Assembly (NCBI GenBank): GCA_900551445.1
Contig: URWA01000023.1
Coordinates: 1-54,231 of the forward strand
Direction of reading: 5' to 3'
Length of the DNA: 54,231 nt
DNA from: an uncultured Bacteroides sp.
GTDB lineage: Bacteria > Bacteroidota > Bacteroidia > Bacteroidales > Bacteroidaceae
Numbering within the stretch: position 1 is the stretch's first letter; the number at the start of each line of letters is the position of its first letter. Under the pieces are notes generated by a model. It saw only the letters and a program-made list of their open reading frames with translations. It was not told the origin of the DNA and did not search any database. Positions 9,303-20,716 of this stretch are shown here, in pieces. Both the position numbers and the translations under genes were made by a program.

Positions 9303-9338
9303 TTGTTCGGACGCAGACTAGGATAAGAGTAAGTTCTC

Positions 9339-9424
9339 AGTACTTCCTAGGAAGTACTTTAGTACTCATTAGGCAGTACTGCAGTACTTTCAGGGGAGTA
9401 CTCCAGTACTTCAAAGGAAGTACT
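9339..9424 (+). repeat. Array A: eight AGTACT half-sites on a 22-bp period
   Basis: AGTACT occurs at 9339, 9353, 9361, 9375, 9383, 9397, 9405 and 9419. Steps alternate 14, 8, 14, 8, 14, 8, 14, giving four 22-bp units AGTACT-N8-AGTACT-N2. All eight hexamers are identical, while the N8 (TCCTAGGA, CATTAGGC, TTCAGGGG, TCAAAGGA) and N2 (TT, GC, CC) differ in every unit. Only an AGG/GGG at N8 positions 5-7 is shared. The first unit is a perfect 20-bp palindrome. The array lies between the thrC stop and the shared terminator, in the 3' UTR. Function unknown. Confidence 0.97.
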
Positions 9425-9487
9425 GAGTTGACAGCATATCATAGACTCAGCTTTTCCAACTGCTTGAATAGTAGTGGCTTGGCTGAT

Positions 9488-9540
9488 GAAAAAAAGGAAG
9501 GGACCATTCGAATGAAAATGAATGGTCCCTTCCTTTTTTA
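9488..9540. terminator. Bidirectional terminator between thrC and the kinase-like gene
   Basis: A-run plus GGAAGGGACCATTC pairs with GAATGGTCCCTTCC plus T-run around a 10-nt loop. Convergent genes on both sides can use it. Confidence 0.92.
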
Positions 9541-9559
9541 GGTTATGTTTTTTTCCTTT

Positions 9560-10189
9560 TTAAAGATGAAGCTTCAGGGTCACGAATTTCTTGATGAACT
9601 CTACGGTGCCGTCAATCCCCAATACGGAGGAGTCAATGCATAAATGATAAGTAGCTGCCGCTCCCCATGTCTTGTAACTGTAATAATTGTAGTAAGACGA
9701 ACGTTTCTTGTCGGCTTTTTCCATCAAGTCTTCTGCATCTTCGGCACTGATGTGGTGCAGTTTCATCAGTCGTTCGATACGGGCTTCGGGAGAGGCCGAA
9801 ACAAAGACATTGGCACATCGCGGGTGGTCGCGGAGAATATAATCCGCACAGCGTCCGACAAACAGGCACGATTGCTTTTCAGCCAGCTGACGGATGACAT
9901 CACTCTGAATCTTGAACAGGGAGTCGTTGCTCAAATAGGAATTGTAGGGATAGGCTCCCTCCGTGATGAACGGGAAACGCGTGCCGAACAGTCCTCCCAA
10001 AATTGTCTGAGAGGCTTTCTCGTCTGCTTTCTCGAAAAATTCCTTGCAGAGTCCGCTTTCCTCCGAAGCCAGGTTGATTAATTCTTTATCATAAAAAGCA
10101 ATGCCTAGTTCATTCGCCAGTTTCTCACCAATCTCTTTTCCGCCACTTCCCAGCTGACGTCCGAGATTAATCACATAATGTCCGTCCAT
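9560..10189 (-). CDS. Cytidylate kinase-like family protein
   Basis: P-loop protein of the cytidylate-kinase-like family, common in Firmicutes and Bacteroidetes and distinct from the housekeeping Cmk. The 209 residues start with a glycine-rich nucleotide-binding loop, GRQLGSGGKEIG (about 10-21). An Arg/Lys-rich lid region, KADKKRSSYYNYY, lies near 160. A nucleoside or nucleotide kinase role is inferred from family; the true substrate is not known to me. A promoter element lies 29 bp upstream, so it is probably transcribed separately from the MATE gene behind it. Confidence 0.8.
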   Translation of the reverse strand: MDGHYVINLGRQLGSGGKEIGEKLANELGIAFYDKELINLASEESGLCKEFFEKADEKASQTILGGLFGTRFPFITEGAYPYNSYLSNDSLFKIQSDVIRQLAEKQSCLFVGRCADYILRDHPRCANVFVSASPEARIERLMKLHHISAEDAEDLMEKADKKRSSYYNYYSYKTWGAAATYHLCIDSSVLGIDGTVEFIKKFVTLKLHL

Positions 10190-10217
10190 AGTGTAACTTC
10201 TTTAGTTTGATATAAAG

Positions 10218-10225
10218 CAAATATA
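10218..10225 (-). promoter_or_regulatory. Promoter -7 element for the cytidylate-kinase-like gene
   Basis: Minus-strand TATATTTG, a full TAnnTTTG match in the 80-bp gap between the MATE stop and the kinase-like start. Confidence 0.5.
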
Positions 10226-10269
10226 AATCATTCTACGGAAAAATGCGACTTTTTTATCTTTTATTTTCG

Positions 10270-11640
10270 TCAGCGATTGGACTGTGCTGCATGTTGTTGC
10301 TTGAATTGTTTGAATTGGGCATAAAGCATGGTACCTGCAATGATACTGGCGGTAATATCCGAAATCGGCATGCTGTACCACACGCCTTCTACTCCCCAAA
10401 AGAGAGGAAGAATCAGCAGGCAGGGAATCAGAATTAGTACCTGACGGCTCAGGGAAAGGATGATGGCTTTCTTGGCCATACCGATGCTTTGGAAAAAGTT
10501 GGAGGTCACCATCTGAAAACCGATGATGGGGAAGAACAGGACAACTACTTGCAATCCTTTTGCACTCAGCTGGATGAGCTGCGCATCCGTTGTAAAGGCC
10601 GATACGGCCAGTTCTGGCATCAGCTCTCCTACGAGGAAGCCGCTGGTCGTTACAATGGTGGCGGCGATGACGGTATATTTCATGACTTGGTTTACCCGAT
10701 GGTAGTGCTGGGCACCGAAATTATAGCCGGCAATGGGTTGCATCCCTTGGTTCAGTCCCATCACAATCATGACAAATAAATACACAATACGGTTGACAAT
10801 GCCAAACGCGCCGATGGCCAAATCTCCGTCATACAACTTCAATCCCTTGTTGATAAGGATGACGATGAAGCAGGAAGCCAGGTTCATGAAGAAGGGAGCC
10901 AGTCCGATGCCGATAATGTTTTCCACCAGCGTCATCTTGAGCCGATAAATTCCTCTTTTCAGATGCAGGAGTTCATCTTTGTTACAGAAAATCTTGATAA
11001 GCCAGCATAAAGAAATAACCTGAGCCAGTACCGTGGCTATGGCGGCACCACGGATTCCCATGTGGAAGGTATAGATGAACAGTGGGTCCAGCAGCGTATT
11101 GATGACCACGGTCAGGATAGTGGCTGCCATGGCTTTTTGCGGATGTCCGGCCGAACGCAGTACAGAGTTCAGTCCCAGGTACATGTGGGTAATGACATTT
11201 CCCAGAAGGATGGTAATCATGTAGTCTCTGGCATAAGGAAGGGTAGCATCGCTGGCCCCGAAGAAATACAGAATCGGGTCCAGAAACAGCAGGCAGACAA
11301 GGGTGAACAGTACCCCGATAATCAGGTTGAGTGAAACCACATTTCCCAGAATCTGCTGGGCGGTGGCATAATCCTTCTGTCCCAGTTTGACAGAAATAAG
11401 TGTCGAGGCGCCGACTCCTACCAGTGAGCCGAAAGCAGCGGCCAGGTTCATCAGCGGAAAGGTGATGGCCAGTCCGGAGATAGCCAACGGTCCGACTCCA
11501 TGTCCGATGAAGATACTGTCTACCATGTTGTAGAGGGAGGAGGCAGTCATGGCAATGATGGCTGGGATGGCATATTGTATCAATAGTTTTCCAATTCTTT
11601 CTGTTCCCAGCTCGGTGGCTGTTCCTTTTTGTGACGTCAT
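10270..11640 (-). CDS. MATE family multidrug/cation antiporter
   Basis: Inner-membrane exporter of the multidrug and toxic compound extrusion family, predicted to expel drugs or metabolites in exchange for Na+ or H+. At 456 aa it has the expected size for twelve membrane helices. Conserved features near the N-terminus are IGKLLIQYAIPAIIAMTASS and NMVDSIFIGHGVGPLAISGLA, and the two halves show the internal repeat of the fold (for example GLNQGMQPIAGYNFGAQ in the second half). It is divergent from the subtilase gene, each with its own promoter. The substrate cannot be predicted. Confidence 0.93.
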   Translation of the reverse strand: MTSQKGTATELGTERIGKLLIQYAIPAIIAMTASSLYNMVDSIFIGHGVGPLAISGLAITFPLMNLAAAFGSLVGVGASTLISVKLGQKDYATAQQILGNVVSLNLIIGVLFTLVCLLFLDPILYFFGASDATLPYARDYMITILLGNVITHMYLGLNSVLRSAGHPQKAMAATILTVVINTLLDPLFIYTFHMGIRGAAIATVLAQVISLCWLIKIFCNKDELLHLKRGIYRLKMTLVENIIGIGLAPFFMNLASCFIVILINKGLKLYDGDLAIGAFGIVNRIVYLFVMIVMGLNQGMQPIAGYNFGAQHYHRVNQVMKYTVIAATIVTTSGFLVGELMPELAVSAFTTDAQLIQLSAKGLQVVVLFFPIIGFQMVTSNFFQSIGMAKKAIILSLSRQVLILIPCLLILPLFWGVEGVWYSMPISDITASIIAGTMLYAQFKQFKQQHAAQSNR

Positions 11641-11704
11641 ACTCTCTTATTCTTTTTCTTATTAATTGTTATCCAGAAATCTTTAGATTCCCTAAAAAAT
11701 CGCG

Positions 11705-11712
11705 CAAAGGTA
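11705..11712 (-). promoter_or_regulatory. Promoter -7 element for the MATE gene
   Basis: Minus-strand TACCTTTG, a full TAnnTTTG match 65 bp before the MATE start. It sits back to back with the plus-strand element at 11745-11752. Confidence 0.5.
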
Positions 11713-11744
11713 AGTCTTTTTCCGGAATCAGGGAAAACTTTGTG

Positions 11745-11752
11745 TATCTTTG
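11745..11752 (+). promoter_or_regulatory. Promoter -7 element for the subtilase-xseAB operon
   Basis: TATCTTTG matches TAnnTTTG 20 bp before the chosen subtilase ATG. This excludes the longer upstream frame (from 11631) as coding. Confidence 0.6.
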
Positions 11753-11771
11753 CGCTTCAAAGATAAAAGCT

Positions 11772-13163
11772 ATGTGGATGAATGTGAATAGAGTAGGATT
11801 ATTCCTTTGCCTATTGGCCTGCTTGGGGAGCGCTTCAGCAGAGACTATGTACAAATATCGGGTCCAGCTTACGGACAAGAAAAAGACCGTTTATTCTTTG
11901 GAACATCCGGAGGAATTTTTGTCGTCGCGGGCATTGGCGCGTCGGGCGCATCAGGGATTGGCCGTCGATTCGACCGATTTGCCTGTCTGCCGTGTGTATA
12001 TAGACCGTCTGAAGGAGCAGGGGGGAGAATATGTTTCTTCCAGCAAGTGGAACAATACGGTACTGATGGAGGTGCCCGATGAGTCGGTGGCCCTCCGTTT
12101 TCTGGATAATCCTTTCGTGCGTTCCGTAAAGAAAGTCTGGGTCTCTCCGGATTCCATTCCTGCCCGGGGAGCGGGACGGAAGGAGCTGGTAAAGAACCAG
12201 TGGAAAAAACAGGACGATTATTATGGAATGGCTTCCGAACAGATTAAAATACACAATGGAGACAGCTTGCATCTGGCAGGTTTCAAGGGACAAGGCATGC
12301 AGATTGCCGTGATTGATGCCGGTTTCTTCAATGTAGATGCCATGAAGATTTTTCATAAAACCTCCATCTTAGGTACACATGATTTTGTAAATCCGGATTC
12401 GGATATTTATGGAGAGCATAATCATGGCATGAAAGTACTTTCCTGCATGGCTGCCAATATGCCCCATGTAATGGTCGGAACTGCTCCCGAGGCAAGTTAC
12501 TGGCTGTTGCGGAGTGAGGATAATGATACGGAACAACCGGTGGAAGAGGATAATTGGGCGGCTGCCATTGAATTTGCTGACAGTGTGGGAGTGGATATCG
12601 TGAACACTTCACTGGGATATTATTCTTTTGACGATCCGATTGACAATTATACTTATCGGGAACTCGATGGACATACTTCCTTGATGGCGGCTTCTGCTTC
12701 GTATGCGGCCAAGAAGGGATTGTTGGTGGTGTGCAGTGCCGGAAATTCCGGTATGGATGCTTGGAAAAAAATAACGCCTCCGGCGGATGCAGAGGATATT
12801 CTGACCATCGGGGCGATAGACAATATGGGAGTGAATGCTCCATTTTCTTCCATCGGCAATACGGCAGACGGGCGTGTCAAGCCGGACGTCATGGCAATGG
12901 GAGTCCATTCGGCCGTTGTGGGTATCGACGGGGGAACTTCCTTTGCCAACGGTACATCGTTTGCTTCGCCTACATTCTGCGGACTGGTGGCTTGTTTGTG
13001 GGAGGCTTGTCCTTGGCTTACTGTCCGTCAGTTGATTGAGATTGTGCATGAAGCCAGCGACCGTAATGCCTATCCGGACAATATCTTCGGCTATGGAGTG
13101 ACGGATATCTGGAAAGCCTATCATCTGGGATTGAAACTGAAGAGCGGAAACGATGGAAAATAA
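11772..13163 (+). CDS. Secreted S8 family serine peptidase (subtilase)
   Basis: Subtilisin-like endopeptidase with a signal peptide (about residues 1-23, cleavage near ASA). The full triad is visible in order: Asp182 in AVIDAGF, His218 in EHNHGMKV, and Ser396 in GTSFASP. The oxyanion region is at CSAGNSG (321-327). Length is 463 aa with an N-terminal segment (about 25-155) resembling an inhibitor or prodomain, and no C-terminal sorting domain. The first ATG after the promoter at 11745 was chosen; the next, two codons on, is equally possible. The stop overlaps the xseA start by 11 bp, so the two are co-translated, although a functional link between a secreted protease and exonuclease VII is not obvious. 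Confidence 0.93.
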   Translation: MWMNVNRVGLFLCLLACLGSASAETMYKYRVQLTDKKKTVYSLEHPEEFLSSRALARRAHQGLAVDSTDLPVCRVYIDRLKEQGGEYVSSSKWNNTVLMEVPDESVALRFLDNPFVRSVKKVWVSPDSIPARGAGRKELVKNQWKKQDDYYGMASEQIKIHNGDSLHLAGFKGQGMQIAVIDAGFFNVDAMKIFHKTSILGTHDFVNPDSDIYGEHNHGMKVLSCMAANMPHVMVGTAPEASYWLLRSEDNDTEQPVEEDNWAAAIEFADSVGVDIVNTSLGYYSFDDPIDNYTYRELDGHTSLMAASASYAAKKGLLVVCSAGNSGMDAWKKITPPADAEDILTIGAIDNMGVNAPFSSIGNTADGRVKPDVMAMGVHSAVVGIDGGTSFANGTSFASPTFCGLVACLWEACPWLTVRQLIEIVHEASDRNAYPDNIFGYGVTDIWKAYHLGLKLKSGNDGK

Positions 13164-14454
13164 ACCTTTGTCTTTGCTGGAACTGAATTCACTGGTCAGG
13201 AGGAGTATCACCTCCTGCTTGCCGGATGAATATTGGGTGCAGGCGGAACTGAGTGATGTGCGTGTGAACTATTCCGGGCACTGCTACCTGGAGTTCGTGC
13301 AGAAAGATGCCACGGGCAATGCTCTGCTGGCCAAGGCTCGGGGAATTATATGGGCGAATGTATTCAGTCGGTTGCGGGCGTATTTTGAACGGGAAACGGG
13401 ACAGGCTTTTGTGTCCGGACTGAAAGTACTGGTCAAGGTGACCGTCGATTTTCATGAACTGTATGGCTATTCGCTGACGGTGGTCAACATCGACCCTACT
13501 TATACGTTGGGCGATATGGTACGCCGCCGCAAGGAAATTCTGCGTCAGCTGGACGAAGAAGGTATCCTGACACTCAATAAGGAACTGGAACTGCCGGTGC
13601 TTGCCCAGCGGATTGCCGTAATTTCATCGGCTACGGCTGCGGGGTATGGCGATTTCTGCAATCAGTTACAGCATAATGCCTTCGGCTTTGTGTTTTATCC
13701 TTGTCTTTTTCAGGCGGTCATGCAGGGAGAGCAGGTGGAGCAGTCCATCATTCAGGCTCTCGACCGTATCAATGCCACGCGCGACCTTTGGGATGTGGTG
13801 GTCATCATCCGAGGGGGAGGAGCCACTTCCGATCTTTCCGGCTTCGACACTTACGAGCTGGCCGCGAACTGTGCCCAGTTCCCGCTTCCCATCATTACCG
13901 GAATCGGACATGAACGCGACGATACCGTATTGGACCTGATAGCCCATACTCGTGTGAAGACTCCGACGGCTGCCGCCGAGTTCCTGATTAATCACTTACG
14001 GCAGACGGCACAGGAATTGGAAGGATACGAAGAAATTATTTATGAGGAAGTTCCCCGCTTGTTGCAGCAAGAAAAGCAACGGTTGGAAGGTTTTGTCACG
14101 CGCATTCCCGGACAGGTGCAGATGCGTTTGCAGCGGGAGACCTTCCGGCAGGAGCGCTTTCAGAACCGGATAAAGACGGCTTGGCAGTCGCGCTTGTTGC
14201 AGGAAAACTACCGTTTGCAGCTGATGCCTCGTGTACTTTCTGCCTTGCAGAACCGGGTGCAGCGTGAAACGCATCGGCTGGAACTGCTGGCGCAACGGGT
14301 GTCTTCCGCTTCGCCGGAAGTCTTGTTGAAGAAAGGGTACAGTCTTACCTTGCTGAATGGAAAAGCAGTGACAGACGCTTCCTTGCTGAAACCGGGGGAT
14401 GAAGTGGAAACCCGTCTGGCAAAGGGGCAATTCAGAAGTAAAGTAATCAAATGA
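13153..14454 (+). CDS. xseA: Exodeoxyribonuclease VII large subunit
   Basis: Catalytic subunit of exonuclease VII, which degrades single-stranded DNA from both ends in mismatch repair and damage clean-up. The 433-aa protein has an N-terminal OB-fold (about 1-105), the catalytic core with GRGG-like VVIIRGGGATSDL and ITGIGHERDDTVLD, and a long coiled-coil-rich C-terminal region where XseB subunits bind. Its start lies inside the subtilase frame (11-bp overlap), and xseB follows after 9 bp, giving a subtilase-xseA-xseB operon. Confidence 0.97.
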   Translation: MENKPLSLLELNSLVRRSITSCLPDEYWVQAELSDVRVNYSGHCYLEFVQKDATGNALLAKARGIIWANVFSRLRAYFERETGQAFVSGLKVLVKVTVDFHELYGYSLTVVNIDPTYTLGDMVRRRKEILRQLDEEGILTLNKELELPVLAQRIAVISSATAAGYGDFCNQLQHNAFGFVFYPCLFQAVMQGEQVEQSIIQALDRINATRDLWDVVVIIRGGGATSDLSGFDTYELAANCAQFPLPIITGIGHERDDTVLDLIAHTRVKTPTAAAEFLINHLRQTAQELEGYEEIIYEEVPRLLQQEKQRLEGFVTRIPGQVQMRLQRETFRQERFQNRIKTAWQSRLLQENYRLQLMPRVLSALQNRVQRETHRLELLAQRVSSASPEVLLKKGYSLTLLNGKAVTDASLLKPGDEVETRLAKGQFRSKVIK

Positions 14455-14463
14455 AACAATGAT

Positions 14464-14673
14464 ATGGCAGCAAAGAAAGAAACCTATTCAGAGGCCATGA
14501 AGCGCCTGGAGGAAATCGTGGCCCGTATTGAAAGCAACGAACTGGACATAGACCAGTTGGGCGAATATTTGCAGGAGGCCCAGAAGCTGATAAAGTTCTG
14601 TAAGAACAAACTGTATAAAGCCGATGCGGAGATCAAGAAGATTCTCGAAGAAGAAAGTGACGCACAAGCTTAA
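14464..14673 (+). CDS. xseB: Exodeoxyribonuclease VII small subunit
   Basis: Small helical subunit that coats the XseA coiled coil and is needed for exonuclease VII activity. The 69-aa length, the YSEAMKRLEEIVARIE start and the following helix are typical. It lies 9 bp after xseA and is followed at once by the operon terminator. Confidence 0.95.
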   Translation: MAAKKETYSEAMKRLEEIVARIESNELDIDQLGEYLQEAQKLIKFCKNKLYKADAEIKKILEEESDAQA

Positions 14674-14713
14674 CACCAAAAAAGCCAGACCGGGAAGTCT
14701 GGCTTTTTTGGTG
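14674..14713. terminator. Bidirectional terminator between xseB and the DPP11-like gene
   Basis: AAAAAAGCCAGAC pairs with GTCTGGCTTTTTT around a 6-nt loop; flanking CACC/GGTG extends the stem. Convergent genes end 1 bp and 8 bp away. Confidence 0.95.
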
Positions 14714-14720
14714 AATCGAA

Positions 14721-16882
14721 TTATCGGATAATGGTCATTTCCTTGAGCAGATGGCCTGCACTCGCAAACTTGTCGATGATGAACAGCGTGTAGCGGATGT
14801 CCACGCAGGCAGCCCGTTGCAGCTGAGGGTTGTAGGCGATGTCGCCCGTCAAGCCTTCATAGTTGCGGTCGAAGCCTGTACCGATGAGTTCCCCTTGAGC
14901 GTTGAAGACCGGAGAGCCTGAGTTGCCGCCCGTGTTGTCGGTGGCAGTGGCAAAGCAGACCGGCATACGTCCGTCGGGCATGGCGTAAGGACCGAAGTCT
15001 TTCTTTTCATACAGTTCTTTCAGTTTGGCCGGTACCACAAATTCCGGATTGTTCGGGTCTTCCTTTTCCATCACCCCTTTCAGGGTCGTGTAATACAGGT
15101 ATTCCTTTCCGTCGGCCGGTTCATAGGAACCGATTTTGCCGTAAGTCAGACGCAGGGTAGAGTTGGCATCCGGATAGATAGGCTGTCCGTGCGCCTTTTT
15201 CAGTTGCAGCATACCTGCCACCCAGGTCTTGTGAGCCGCATTGTAAGCATTCGTCTCCTCCTGCATGGCCTCGCTGGTTGCTTGGTAACCGTCGCGTACG
15301 GAAGCGGCGTATTTCACCATCAGGTCGTTCTCCAGTTGGGCTGCATCCGGATGTGCCAGAAAAGCTTCCAATGCTTCCGGGCTTCTGAAAATGGACCGGG
15401 TGAAGCAAGCGTCTACAAAAGCATCCGTATTTCCCTGGAAGTCCTTGTCGATGGTCCGGAAAATGTCAATCCGTTGTGCGGTCGGTATCAGACGGGCATA
15501 CAAGGCAATGAGTTGCTTGGATACCTTGCGGTCTACTTCCGGACTGTAGTCCTTGTTGAAGAACTTCTTTCCGGCTTCTCTCAGGTCGGCCACGGCCTCG
15601 TCAATGTCTTCCTGCTTCTGGCTTTCCAGAGCCGCTTTCAATGCTTCCGTATCAAGAACCTTATAAAATTCCGTGCCTAGCATCAAAGCCTCGTAAATAG
15701 CCTGCTGGTGGTAGACTGCCTCATGACGCTGTGCCACAATCTGCTTGATGGTTTCGTAGGCTTTCCGGTAACTGTCGTTGCCGATGGAATCCCCGAAGGC
15801 CAGTAGTTGCTCCTGCTCCCGTTTCTTGCGGTCGAGCACCTTCAGACGTACCAGTCCCTCGTTCATGCCGATGGCATTCTTCCAGTAATTGGCTGATGAC
15901 GCATACTTGGCTGCATATTGGATGCGCGTGTGCGCGTCCTTGGCCATTTCTTCGCCCAACACCCGCAAGCGTACGCCGCGGATGGTGTCGCGCATGAAGT
16001 TGGTAGTCTGCATACGTTCTTCCACTTCGTCGCTGATCATGTAGCGCCAGTTGCGTCCCGGAAATCCCATCACGAAAGTAAAGTCACCTTCTTTCACTCC
16101 TTTCAGGTTGATGGCGATGTGTTTCTTGACTTTCAAAGGCACGTTGTCCGCACTGTATTCGGCCGGTTTTCCGTCCTTGCTGGCATAGATACGGAAGATA
16201 GAGAAATCCCCGCAGTGGCGTGGCCACATCCAGTTGTCAGTGTCTGCCCCGAATTTTCCGATGGAAGAGGGAGGAGCTCCCACCATACGTACGTCCTTGT
16301 AGGAGGTCTTGACAAACAGGTAATATTTGTTGGACCCGTAGAACGGTTTCAGCTCCAATGTGGTAAACGCATCGGTACGGATGTGTTCTTTCTTGGCAAA
16401 CTTTTCAGCCACTCCTGCCAGGAAAGAAGGGGAAAGATAATTCGTTCCGTCCGGGTCTTTGGACTTCTTCAGCTGTTTCTGTACGTATTCCGTCACGTCG
16501 AGTATCCGGTCGATGAAGGTCACGTTCAGTCCTTCGCAAGGAAGTTCCTGTTCCCGCGTCATGGCCCAGAAGCCGTCGGTCAGGTAGTCATGTTCCACCG
16601 AGCTGTGCTGTTGGATATATCCGTATCCACAGTGGTGGTTGGTCAGTACCAGTCCTTCGGAAGAAATGACTTCTCCCGTACATCCTCCTCCAAAGTGTAC
16701 TACGGCGTCCTTCAGGCTGATATTATCCGGACTGTACACCTTGTCGATGGCAATATCCAACCCCAAATCCTGCATCACAGCTGCATTCTGCTGCTTCAGG
16801 TCGGTCAGCATCCACATTCCCTCGTCCGCATGGGCGGCGAGGGTGAATGTGGCAAATAAAGTGAGTAAAAACTTATGTTTCA

Positions 16883-16883
<1 letters not shown>
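14721..16883 (-). CDS. dpp11: S46 dipeptidyl-peptidase, DPP11 type (Asp/Glu-specific)
   Basis: Periplasmic serine exopeptidase of family S46 that removes dipeptides from peptide N-termini. The 720 residues show a signal peptide (about 1-19), the catalytic His in TNHHCGYG (81-88) and the nucleophile Ser655 in GGNSGSPV. Residue 673, in FDRNYE, is Arg. In Porphyromonas gingivalis DPP11 an Arg at the same number gives preference for acidic P1 residues, while DPP7 has Gly, so an Asp/Glu preference is predicted. The start overlaps the stop of the upstream DPP7-type paralogue by one base (TAATG), so the two are an operon. Such pairs supply dipeptides to asaccharolytic or peptide-using Bacteroidetes. 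Confidence 0.93.
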
Positions 16884-19054
<2,171 letters not shown>

Positions 19055-19081
19055 ATTGTGATGATTGTTAATTCAAGAGCA

Positions 19082-19089
19082 CAAAAATA
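19082..19089 (-). promoter_or_regulatory. Promoter -7 element for the dpp7-dpp11 operon
   Basis: Minus-strand TATTTTTG, a TAnnTTTG match 28 bp before the dpp7 start. Confidence 0.5.
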
Positions 19090-19193
19090 GCAAAAAAACG
19101 TACACCTTTTTCATGTGGCTGAATGAAAAGGTAATAAACCACTATCTTAGTATAAATTTTGATAATTTATTTCGGCTCATCCTTGAAAGATTA

Positions 19194-19201
19194 TACCTTT
19201 G
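19194..19201 (+). promoter_or_regulatory. Promoter -7 element for the lipoprotein gene
   Basis: TACCTTTG matches TAnnTTTG 24 bp before the chosen ATG at 19226. It overlaps the alternative in-frame start at 19199, arguing against that start. Confidence 0.5.
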
Positions 19202-19225
19202 CTCACAAATTTAAAAGGTTTCAGC

Positions 19226-19921
19226 ATGTATAAACTTTATTTTTTTCTGTTGTGTGCAATACTTTGCACCTCTTGCAGTAAGAAATATAAGATAGAAGGT
19301 ACTTCATCTGTTTCTGTGTTGGACGGCAAAATGCTTTTCATAAAAATCCCGGTGGGTGATAGATTGGTCAACATTGACTCGGCTGAAGTGATTCATGGCT
19401 TATTCGAGATGCAGGGAAAAGTGGATTCTACGGTACTGGCCTCTTTGTATATGGATGATGACTGTATTATGCCTTTGGTGATAGAACCGGGGCGTATCGA
19501 AGTACAGATTGATAATGCGGGGATTACGATCAAGGGGACTCCACTGAATGATTGTTTCAACGACTTCGTGATGCAGAAAAATTCGCTCGACGATCGTGCC
19601 TACGAGGTGGAACATGAAGAAAGCCGTATGATTATGGACGGAAAGGACTTGCAGACCGTTCATGAGGAAATCCAGAAAAAACGGGACCAGCTGTCGGAAG
19701 AGATGAACCAGTTGGCAAAGACTTTCATCCAGGACAATTATGAGAATGTGCTGGGTCCGGGTGTCTTTCTGATGTTAGGCAACAGTTTGCCTTATCCGTT
19801 TTTGACACCGCTTATGCAAGAGATTATAGACGGGGCTCCCGACTCTTTCAAGAATAATTACATGGTACAAGAGTATGTGTCGGTGGCGCGTGAGAATATG
19901 TCGCATGTCCCTCTTCATTAA
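19226..19921 (+). CDS. Lipoprotein with DUF4369-like N-terminal domain
   Basis: The 231-aa protein has a lipoprotein signal peptide with the lipobox Cys at residue 17 (CTSC, followed by SKK). Residues about 20-120 resemble the beta-sandwich DUF4369 domain that precedes thioredoxin-like domains in many Bacteroidetes lipoproteins (YKIEGTSSVSVLDGKMLFIK, then VIEPGRIEVQID). The thioredoxin domain itself is missing; instead there is a helical region rich in Glu, Lys and Gln (about 125-180) and a short tail. Function is unknown. It stands alone between its promoter and a convergent terminator. Confidence 0.75.
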   Translation: MYKLYFFLLCAILCTSCSKKYKIEGTSSVSVLDGKMLFIKIPVGDRLVNIDSAEVIHGLFEMQGKVDSTVLASLYMDDDCIMPLVIEPGRIEVQIDNAGITIKGTPLNDCFNDFVMQKNSLDDRAYEVEHEESRMIMDGKDLQTVHEEIQKKRDQLSEEMNQLAKTFIQDNYENVLGPGVFLMLGNSLPYPFLTPLMQEIIDGAPDSFKNNYMVQEYVSVARENMSHVPLH

Positions 19922-19927
19922 AAAACA

Positions 19928-19968
19928 ATCGGGTAGAAAGAGATTTCCTTGCTACCCGATATTTTTTT
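19928..19968. terminator. Terminator between the lipoprotein gene and plsC
   Basis: ATCGGGTAG (19928-19936) pairs with CTACCCGAT (19952-19960), followed by a T7 run. A short A-run precedes the stem, so the convergent plsC operon may use it as well. Confidence 0.85.
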
Positions 19969-19978
19969 CTTCTTTTTC

Positions 19979-20716
19979 TTATTTCTTTCCTTTGTATTTC
20001 TCCGGCAAATCCTTTTCAATGGCCTGATAAGACTCTTCCATGAGCAGGGTCAGGTTTTCCTGTCCTTTTCCCTGGGGGTAAATAGGCTCATGGATGGTCA
20101 GTTTCAACGGATGCCAGGAAAGCAGTTTGCCTGTGCGGGGCAGTACGTCGAACGAACCGCTGATGGTCATGGGTACTACAGGCATCTGCAGCTGGTCGGC
20201 GATAAGGAAGGCTCCTTTTTTGAACTCGTTCATGTGTCCCGTGAAAGTTCTTCTTCCCTCCGGGAATACCACGAGCGAAGTTCCTCCCTGCAATATCTTC
20301 TCGGCCCGTTTGATGGTTTCGTACACTTTTCGCGGACTGGATTTGTCGACGAAGATGAATCCGGCCGATTCACAAGCTTTTCCTACAAAAGGAATGTTGC
20401 GCAAACTTTTTTTCATCATCCACTTGAAGTTCCGGCCCAAAAATCCGTAGATAAGGAAGATGTCGAAGGCCCCTTGGTGGTTGGCTACAAAAACGTACGA
20501 GGTCTTGTGGTCTATATGCTGATGCCCTTCCACTTTCACCGGGAGCAAAAACAGGAAACAGGTAAGCTGCGACCAGATTTTGCCGGGATAATATCCCCAG
20601 AAATGGCCGTTGCCGAGCCAGCATCCCAACATGGTGGTCAGTGCGGTCAGAATGGTTAGTACAAGAAAAATGGGTAGTCCGATACAGATTTGATAAATGA
20701 TGTATAAGAATCTCAT
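19979..20716 (-). CDS. plsC: 1-acyl-sn-glycerol-3-phosphate acyltransferase
   Basis: Membrane acyltransferase making phosphatidic acid from lysophosphatidic acid. The 245-aa protein has an N-terminal hydrophobic anchor (about 5-35), the HX4D motif in NHQGAFDIF, and the substrate-binding FPEGRRT motif. It is the last gene of a five-gene minus-strand operon, with its start overlapping the preceding stop by 4 bp (ATGA). Confidence 0.93.
   Translation of the reverse strand: MRFLYIIYQICIGLPIFLVLTILTALTTMLGCWLGNGHFWGYYPGKIWSQLTCFLFLLPVKVEGHQHIDHKTSYVFVANHQGAFDIFLIYGFLGRNFKWMMKKSLRNIPFVGKACESAGFIFVDKSSPRKVYETIKRAEKILQGGTSLVVFPEGRRTFTGHMNEFKKGAFLIADQLQMPVVPMTISGSFDVLPRTGKLLSWHPLKLTIHEPIYPQGKGQENLTLLMEESYQAIEKDLPEKYKGKK

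Noticed and set aside
9339..9424. CRISPR array as an explanation of array A
   Set aside because: Repeats are only 6 bp, spacers 8 and 2 bp, and no cas genes are present.
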